Shown piece by piece: positions 25,222 through 33,936 of a DNA stretch of 33,936 bases. The stretch's first letter is position 1. Each line of letters begins with the position of its first letter. Both the position numbers and the translations under genes were made by a program. The DNA is taken from assembly GCA_038329845.1 (NCBI GenBank), contig JBBQNJ010000056.1, forward strand, positions 1-33,936, written 5' to 3'. Below the pieces are notes generated by a model, which saw only the letters and a list, made by a program, of their open reading frames with translations, searched no databases and was not told where the DNA came from. This DNA comes from JBBQNJ01 sp038329845. Its GTDB lineage: Bacteria > Planctomycetota > Phycisphaerae > Tepidisphaerales > Tepidisphaeraceae.

Positions 25222-25250
25222 TTGTCGCGGGGGGCGGAGATGGCTATTAT
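25222..25250 (+). promoter_or_regulatory. Promoter of the glt operon
   Basis: TTGTCG (25222-25227) and TATTAT (25245-25250) are 17 bases apart. The predicted leader to the gltB ATG is about 45 bases. Confidence 0.6.
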
Positions 25251-25303
25251 CAGGAATTCGGTTCTTTGGTTGTATCCCAGGCGTCCTTATCCCGGTTGAC
25301 ACG

Positions 25304-29947
<4,644 letters not shown>

Positions 29948-29962
29948 CGGAAGGATTCGACG

Positions 29963-30412
29963 ATGGCCCCGGCGACCGAAATCGGTGAGGCATATATGAA
30001 AGCCGGCGTGGAACACCTCTCTACCTTGGACGAGTTGTATGAGCGGCGACATTACGTCATTGCCCTTTATCTTTCCGGATTGGCAGTCGAGTGTTTGCTT
30101 AGGGCCTATCGTATGAGGATCGACGCCGCCTTTGACGCGAGGCACAATCTGTATGCGATGTCGAAATCTTCGGGATTTCAGAACGTCGTTCCGATCGAGT
30201 ACGCGGCGCGGTATGCGGACGTCTTGGCGACGGTGGCATCGCGGTGGTCGAACAGTCTCCGCTATAAGCCGGAAGGGGCGTTGAAGCGATTTTTCAAACA
30301 AGCGGGACTCGATCGCGGAATCAAAGGCGATTTTATTAAGGAAAACGTTCGTCGTGCGATCAATGCGTCGATCGAACTGGTTTCATTGGGGCAGACACGA
30401 TGGAAAAGCTGA
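29963..30412 (+). CDS. HEPN-domain-like protein
   Basis: This encodes 149 residues. GGAAGGA at 29949-29955 is a strong Shine-Dalgarno, 7 bases before the ATG, and the gene starts 15 bases after gltB. The helical pattern YERRHYVIALYLSGLAVECLLRAYRMR followed by DARHNLYAMSK (residues 26-67) fits the HEPN fold: a small helical domain with the AGxAxExxLKA and HxL segments. I do not find the RX4-6H RNase motif, so it may be a non-catalytic or substrate-binding version. GC is about 54% by hand count over 30001-30360, well below gltB (44 of 60 in 29461-29520), suggesting a foreign origin. It overlaps the next gene by 13 bases, so the two are probably translated together. Function is unknown; a toxin-antitoxin or regulatory role is only inferred. 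Confidence 0.75.
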   Translation: MAPATEIGEAYMKAGVEHLSTLDELYERRHYVIALYLSGLAVECLLRAYRMRIDAAFDARHNLYAMSKSSGFQNVVPIEYAARYADVLATVASRWSNSLRYKPEGALKRFFKQAGLDRGIKGDFIKENVRRAINASIELVSLGQTRWKS

Positions 30413-30675
30413 TCGACAAGGTCTCCGGCATTCTCAAAGCCGAATTCCCGAGCGCCGTATTGGAACTGGAGCAGGACGCTCCGGACGGCAAAATTGGCGG
30501 CTTCTTGATCTGGAGAGGGTTTTACGGTTTGGAACAGATAAAACGTCAGAGGCGCCTTACGCGTGCATTGCGCGACCGTCTGAGTACCAGTGACAAGGCG
30601 CGCCTAACCATGATTTTCACGCTCACGCCGGCCGAATGCCGCATGATGCGGGCGGAAGCCTCGGCCGCCGACTGA
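30400..30675 (+). CDS. Small BolA-like protein, partner of the HEPN gene
   Basis: This encodes 91 residues. It begins inside the last codons of the HEPN gene (13-base overlap). The sequence MEKLIDKVSGILKAEFPSAV opens with a helix, then LELEQDAPDGKIGGFLIWRGFYGLEQ, then RQRRLTRALRDRL (about 49-61), and ends with MIFTLTPAECRMM. The order helix, strands, GG-IW-GF, RQ/RH-rich helix resembles the BolA fold, a small alpha-beta domain. The similarity is from pattern only and no conserved BolA histidine is obvious. No signal or membrane helix is present. gltD starts 27 bases after its stop, so it is part of the glt operon transcript. It may act as an antitoxin-like or regulatory partner of the HEPN protein, but that is speculation. 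Confidence 0.65.
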   Translation: MEKLIDKVSGILKAEFPSAVLELEQDAPDGKIGGFLIWRGFYGLEQIKRQRRLTRALRDRLSTSDKARLTMIFTLTPAECRMMRAEASAAD

Positions 30676-30702
30676 AAACATACGCCAAGGAACCTCACCA
30701 TT

Positions 30703-32220
30703 ATGGGAAAGCCCACGGGATTCAAGGAAATCGAACGTAAGGTGCCGCCGCGCAAGGCGGTGAAGCTGCGCATTCTCGACTGGGACGAAATTTACGTCCC
30801 ATTCGGAAACGCCGAAGAGCACGTGGCCGAGCTGCGCCGCCAGGGGGCGCGCTGCATGGACTGCGGCATCCCTTTTTGCCACGGCCCGACCGGGTGCCCG
30901 CTGGGCAACGTCATTCCCGAGTGGAACGACCTGGTTTACAAGAACCGCTGGAAAGAGGCGCTGGAAATGTTGTTCAAGACGAACAACTTTCCCGAGTTCA
31001 CCGGGCGCGTCTGCCCGGCGCCCTGCGAAGAAGCGTGTACGCTCAACATCAACGACAAGCCGGTCACCATTAAGCTGATCGAGCTGAGCATCATCGAAGA
31101 GGCGTTTAAGCGCGGCTACGTTGTGCCGCAGCCACCATCGGTCCGCACCGGAAAGCGCGTGGCCGTGGTCGGTTCCGGACCCGCCGGCCTCGGCGCTGCG
31201 GCCCAGCTCAACAAGGCCGGGCACCAGGTCACCGTCTTCGAACGCGCCGATCGCATCGGCGGGCTGTTGCTCTACGGTATCCCCAACTTCAAGCTCGAAA
31301 AGTGGGTCGTCGATCGACGCATCAAGCTCATGGAGGCCGAAGGAATCCAGTTCGTCGTCAACGCCAACGTCGGCGACAACGTGAAGCTCGAGGACCTTCG
31401 CCGCGATTTCAACGCGATTGTCCTGTGCGGCGGGGCGACCAAGCCCCGAGACCTAGCTGTTCCCGGCCGCGACCTCAAGGGCATCCACTTCGCCATGGAT
31501 TTCCTGCCGCGGCAGAACAAGCTGAATCTCGGCGATCGCCTCGCCCCGCGCGATCAAATCAGCGCCAAGGACAAGCACGTGATCATCATCGGCGGTGGCG
31601 ACACCGGTGCCGACTGCCTGGGCACATCGCTTCGCCAGGGATGCAAGAGCGTCCGGCAGTTCGAGCTGTTGCCCAGGCCCCCGGAAGCCCGCGTCGGCGA
31701 CAAGGCCGCCCCCACCAATGACGTGTCGCCTTGGCCGAACTGGCCGATGATCTTCCGAACCTCCTCGGCCCACGAAGAGGCCATGGGCCTGGTCGGCAGC
31801 GATATCCGCGACTTCTCGATCAGCACCCGCAACTTCAGCGGCGATTCTGACGGCAACGTCCGCAAGCTCCACGGCGTTCGGCTCGAGTGGACGAAAGGTC
31901 CCGACGGCCGGCCCACGATGAAGGAAATCTCCGAAAGTGATTTCGAGTTGGACTGCGATCTGTGTCTGCTTGCAATGGGATTCGTTAGCCCCGAACCCGA
32001 CGGCCCGCTGGGCAAGCTGGGCCTGAAACTCGACAATCGCGGCAACGTGGTCGTCGACGATGCCTACATGACCAGCGTTCCCGGCGTCTTCGCCGCCGGC
32101 GACATGCGCCGCGGCCAGTCGCTGGTTGTCTGGGCGATCTCCGAAGGCCGCCAGGCCGCTCGGGGCGTCGATCAGTTTCTCATGGGACGCAGCGATTTGC
32201 CGTTCATGAAGTTGTTTTAG
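30703..32220 (+). CDS. gltD: Glutamate synthase small subunit
   Basis: This encodes 505 residues. It takes electrons from NADPH through FAD and iron-sulphur clusters to GltB. The N-terminal cysteines are C51, C54, C59 and C65 (CMDCGIPFCH...GCPLGN) and C104, C108 and C112 (CPAPCEEAC), for two 4Fe-4S clusters. The FAD-binding GSGPAG is at 157-162, and IGGLLLYGIPNFKLEK is the usual flavin segment. The NADPH domain has IIIGGGDTGADC. The end has DNRGNVVVDDAYMTSVPGVFAAGDMRRGQSLVVWAI. AAGGAA (30687-30692) precedes the ATG by about 10 bases. In most genomes gltB and gltD are adjacent; here two small genes separate them. A TPR gene follows after 35 bases. Confidence 0.96.
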   Translation: MGKPTGFKEIERKVPPRKAVKLRILDWDEIYVPFGNAEEHVAELRRQGARCMDCGIPFCHGPTGCPLGNVIPEWNDLVYKNRWKEALEMLFKTNNFPEFTGRVCPAPCEEACTLNINDKPVTIKLIELSIIEEAFKRGYVVPQPPSVRTGKRVAVVGSGPAGLGAAAQLNKAGHQVTVFERADRIGGLLLYGIPNFKLEKWVVDRRIKLMEAEGIQFVVNANVGDNVKLEDLRRDFNAIVLCGGATKPRDLAVPGRDLKGIHFAMDFLPRQNKLNLGDRLAPRDQISAKDKHVIIIGGGDTGADCLGTSLRQGCKSVRQFELLPRPPEARVGDKAAPTNDVSPWPNWPMIFRTSSAHEEAMGLVGSDIRDFSISTRNFSGDSDGNVRKLHGVRLEWTKGPDGRPTMKEISESDFELDCDLCLLAMGFVSPEPDGPLGKLGLKLDNRGNVVVDDAYMTSVPGVFAAGDMRRGQSLVVWAISEGRQAARGVDQFLMGRSDLPFMKLF

Positions 32221-32255
32221 TCGGACCGCACCGGCCAACCGGCCCGGGATTTTGC

Positions 32256-32570
32256 GTGAATGATGATCGGCTGCAAAAACTTCAGCAAATGCTGGAAAAA
32301 TCGCCCGAGGACGCCTTCCTGCTCTATGGGATGGCGTTGGAACTGAAAAACCGCGCCCGGCCCGACGACGCGTTGCGATACCTCGAGCGGGTGGTTGCGG
32401 CAGACTCGGGATATTGTTACGCCTATTACCAGGTAGGACAGATTCACGAAGATAACGGAGCGATCGAGGAGGCAAAGGTCGCGTATCGGCGGGGAGTCGA
32501 GGCGGCCGATCGGGTCAACGACGCCCGCGCGCGGGCCGAGATCGCCGCGGCACTGGATGTGCTTGGCTGA
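32256..32570 (+). CDS. Small TPR protein
   Basis: This encodes 104 residues from a GTG at 32256 (MNDDRLQKLQQ); the nearby ATG codons are in another frame. Three TPR-like helical units are visible: AFLLYGMALELKNRARPDDALRYLERVVAAD, CYAYYQVGQIHEDNGAIEEAKVAYRRGVEAA, and a partial last one (ARAEIAAALDVL). Such short TPR proteins are adaptors. No signal is seen. It sits 35 bases after gltD and 14 bases before the phosphoesterase, so it is probably in the same operon. Confidence 0.75.
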   Translation: MNDDRLQKLQQMLEKSPEDAFLLYGMALELKNRARPDDALRYLERVVAADSGYCYAYYQVGQIHEDNGAIEEAKVAYRRGVEAADRVNDARARAEIAAALDVLG

Positions 32571-32584
32571 ATCGCGGCGACATT

Positions 32585-33517
32585 ATGGAAGGCCTTCTTC
32601 AATATCTTAAGCACCCCGAGTGGCGGCGACAGCACCTTTGGCGAAAGGCCATCTGGAGCGGCATGTCCCGCATCGGGCTGACGGGCGTTCATGCCTTGCC
32701 GATGAATCGGCGCTGGATCGAGATTCATCGCCGTGAAATGCCCCTGCGCAATCTCGATCCCAGCCTCGCGGGCAAGAAAATCGTCCAGATTTCCGACCTG
32801 CACTACAGCCCTGTCGTCTGGCAGCGGTACTTGGTGCAGTATGTTCGTTGGGTGAACGATTTGGAACCCGATCTGGTCGTGGTCACCGGCGATTTGATCA
32901 CCGGCGGCTACCGCTATGCCCATCGCATCGCCACCATTTTGTCGCACCTTAAGGCCGCCCACGGCGTGATCTGCACCTTCGGGAACCACGATTACAGCAT
33001 TTATGGCCGAAATGGCTCTGGCGAAGGAAGCCGGCGGGCCGATTACCTGGAAAAATGCCTGCTCGATCGGGGACTGAGGGTCTTGCGCAACGAGGTGTTG
33101 TACCTCCAGCCTCCGGAGGCTCACCATCCCTTGGCGATTGTCGGGCTGGATGATGAGTGGTCCGGGCACATCGATCCGGATTCGGCGTTCCGCAACGTCG
33201 ATCCGGCCCTGCCCATCATCTGCCTGAATCACAACCCCGCCAACGCCCGCGAGCTGCTCGAATATCCCTGGCAGTGGATGCTCTCGGGCCACACCCATGG
33301 CCGGCAGGTCGCCACGTCTCGATTCGGACAAAAGTTCTATCCCCATCGCTACCGCCACTACACGCACGGCTACTACGCCGTCAGCGGCCGCCATCTTTAT
33401 GTCAACCGTGGGCTGAGCTATGGCCAGCGGGTCTTGAACTGGTGCCGCCCCGAGGTGACGGTCTTCAAGCTGCAAATCGACGCCGATCCCGTCGCTTCAG
33501 ATCAGCCACGGCAGTAA
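32585..33517 (+). CDS. Calcineurin-like metallophosphoesterase (YkuE/YaeI type)
   Basis: This encodes 310 residues. The metal-binding motifs are all present: DLH at 71-73, GDL at 102-104, GNHD at 133-136, CLNHNP near 220, and GHTHG at 235-239. These bind two metals and hydrolyse phosphate esters. The wording (ISDLHYSP, VVVTGDLITGG, SGHTHGRQV) is closest to the YkuE/YaeI branch that includes UDP-2,3-diacylglucosamine-type and membrane-associated enzymes. No N-terminal membrane helix is obvious; residues 1-60 are charged and amphipathic. The substrate is not known. The last 21 bases overlap the convergent small gene on the minus strand. The ATG is 14 bases after the TPR gene. Confidence 0.9.
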   Translation: MEGLLQYLKHPEWRRQHLWRKAIWSGMSRIGLTGVHALPMNRRWIEIHRREMPLRNLDPSLAGKKIVQISDLHYSPVVWQRYLVQYVRWVNDLEPDLVVVTGDLITGGYRYAHRIATILSHLKAAHGVICTFGNHDYSIYGRNGSGEGSRRADYLEKCLLDRGLRVLRNEVLYLQPPEAHHPLAIVGLDDEWSGHIDPDSAFRNVDPALPIICLNHNPANARELLEYPWQWMLSGHTHGRQVATSRFGQKFYPHRYRHYTHGYYAVSGRHLYVNRGLSYGQRVLNWCRPEVTVFKLQIDADPVASDQPRQ

Positions 33518-33721
33518 CCCCACAATCGCCAGGACCACGCCGATGAGAATCCACCACGACATCCTCATCGGCCCCGCGACCGATCCATCCGCCTGATTAT
33601 CCGGATCCAGATCATCCGCATCCTCTGGATCCATATCCGTTTCATCAGGGTCTTCCGGGTCGATCCAATCTTCCTCGTCATCACCCCAACGCCGCTGGCC
33701 CATGCCGGGCGAGAATGCCAC
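33497..33721 (-). CDS. Small acidic tail-anchored membrane protein
   Basis: This encodes 74 residues. After a short N-terminus the first two-thirds is strongly acidic (DDEEDWIDPEDPDETDMDPED, then DADDLDPDNQ) and probably disordered. The end, MSWWILIGVVLAIVGLLPWLI (about 54-74), is one hydrophobic helix, so the protein would be tail-anchored with the acidic part in the cytoplasm. A GTG at 33721 has GAGG about 5 bases upstream; ATG at 33703 is the alternative. Its 3' end overlaps the phosphoesterase by 21 bases. Function is unknown, but the acidic-then-helix design recurs in planctomycete genomes as far as I recall. Confidence 0.65.
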   Translation of the reverse strand: MAFSPGMGQRRWGDDEEDWIDPEDPDETDMDPEDADDLDPDNQADGSVAGPMRMSWWILIGVVLAIVGLLPWLI

Positions 33722-33792
33722 CGAGCCTCATGAACGTCAAGGACGCGGCATGAGCGGGTGAGAAGATGAGAGATGACAAACGCCAGGTTCTG

Positions 33793-33823
33793 ACCACCCT
33801 TCGTGGGCAACCCAGCCCACACC
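33793..33823 (-). repeat. Dispersed hairpin repeat, copy 3
   Basis: Read on the minus strand, GGGTTGCCCACGAAGGGTGG matches the copy at 7903 (GGGCTTGCCCACGAATGGTGG). GTGGGC and GCCCAC here flank an AACCCA loop, so the hairpin pairs with an upstream arm instead. Confidence 0.65.
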
Positions 33824-33836
33824 CTGCCGCCCCCGC

Positions 33837-33868
33837 ACCCCCACACCCCCACACCCCCACACCCCCAC
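33837..33868 (+). repeat. 8-bp tandem repeat ACCCCCAC
   Basis: Four exact copies of ACCCCCAC plus a partial fifth unit. It is simple-sequence DNA beside the hairpin repeat. Confidence 0.9.
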
Positions 33869-33936
33869 ACCCCATACCACGCTTCCCCCCCGTTTAACAT
33901 TACCCTTTAAAGGGGGAAAATTAGCACACGAACCCA

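Larger units (their letters stand above)
25013..25303. other. Divergent intergenic region of wzc-like gene and gltB
   Basis: This holds a promoter for each direction and, between them, a hairpin (CGCTGCC-TCAGGG-GGCAGCG, about 25172-25191) preceded by GGTGCAAATCCCGC. An open frame of the gltB reading runs through it but is not supported as coding. I see no further gene. Confidence 0.5.
33722..33936. other. Terminal non-coding region with repeats
   Basis: It contains a reverse-oriented copy of the hairpin repeat (33793-33823), four tandem copies of ACCCCCAC (33837-33868) and a CCCCC/GGGGG hairpin with the palindrome CCCTTTAAAGGG near the end. No gene is supported. Confidence 0.6.

Overview
The window looks like chromosomal DNA of a GC-rich planctomycete, most likely a Phycisphaerae-type bacterium. 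The evidence is a canonical pseudopilin with a C-terminal DGH motif (H-X9-DG-type protein), a second protein that joins a zinc ribbon and membrane segments to the same C-terminal motif, a PEP-CTERM protein, DUF3891- and DUF6655-like proteins and a very large AsmA-like protein, next to ordinary housekeeping genes. There is no rRNA, CRISPR array, transposase or recognisable tRNA.

Layout. 1-5.3 kb: DUF3891 protein, a small lipoprotein and a 1,182-residue AsmA-like envelope protein, all on +. 5.3-9.0 kb: zinc-ribbon/pseudopilin hybrid (-), a two-TM coiled-coil protein (+) and a TPR lipoprotein (-). They are separated by two repeat-rich intergenic regions of about 500-600 bp. 9.0-14.2 kb (+): small conserved protein, GHMP sugar kinase (glucuronokinase-like), PreP/Cym1-like M16C peptidase, thymidylate kinase. 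14.2-17 kb: SYLF lipoprotein (-), uppS (+), a repeat block, ilvC (-). 17-21.5 kb (+): PEP-CTERM gene split by a one-base frameshift, pseudopilin, class 1B dihydroorotate dehydrogenase, LPS-kinase-like protein. 21.5-25 kb: a monocistronic gene for an extremely acidic protein with its own promoter and strong terminator, lemA-family gene (+), Wzz/BY-kinase-like exopolysaccharide protein (-). 25.3-33.5 kb (+): gltB, a two-gene HEPN/BolA-like cassette, gltD, a TPR protein and a metallophosphoesterase. A small acidic tail-anchored protein overlaps the last gene on the other strand.

Function. The metabolic genes cover ammonia assimilation (GOGAT), branched-chain amino acids (ilvC), pyrimidines/dTMP (pyrD, tmk) and isoprenoid carrier synthesis (uppS). 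Many of the remaining genes concern the envelope: AsmA-like protein, lipoproteins, pseudopilin, PEP-CTERM, Wzc-like and LPS-kinase-like proteins.

The most interesting item is the low-GC, translationally overlapping HEPN + BolA-like pair lodged between gltB and gltD. It sits in the same operon with a good Shine-Dalgarno sequence, and it looks like an inserted cassette of unknown function. Other items of note are the PEP-CTERM frameshift, the zinc-ribbon/pseudopilin hybrid, the Wzc homologue that has no tyrosine cluster, the acidic-protein unit, and three families of dispersed intergenic repeats.
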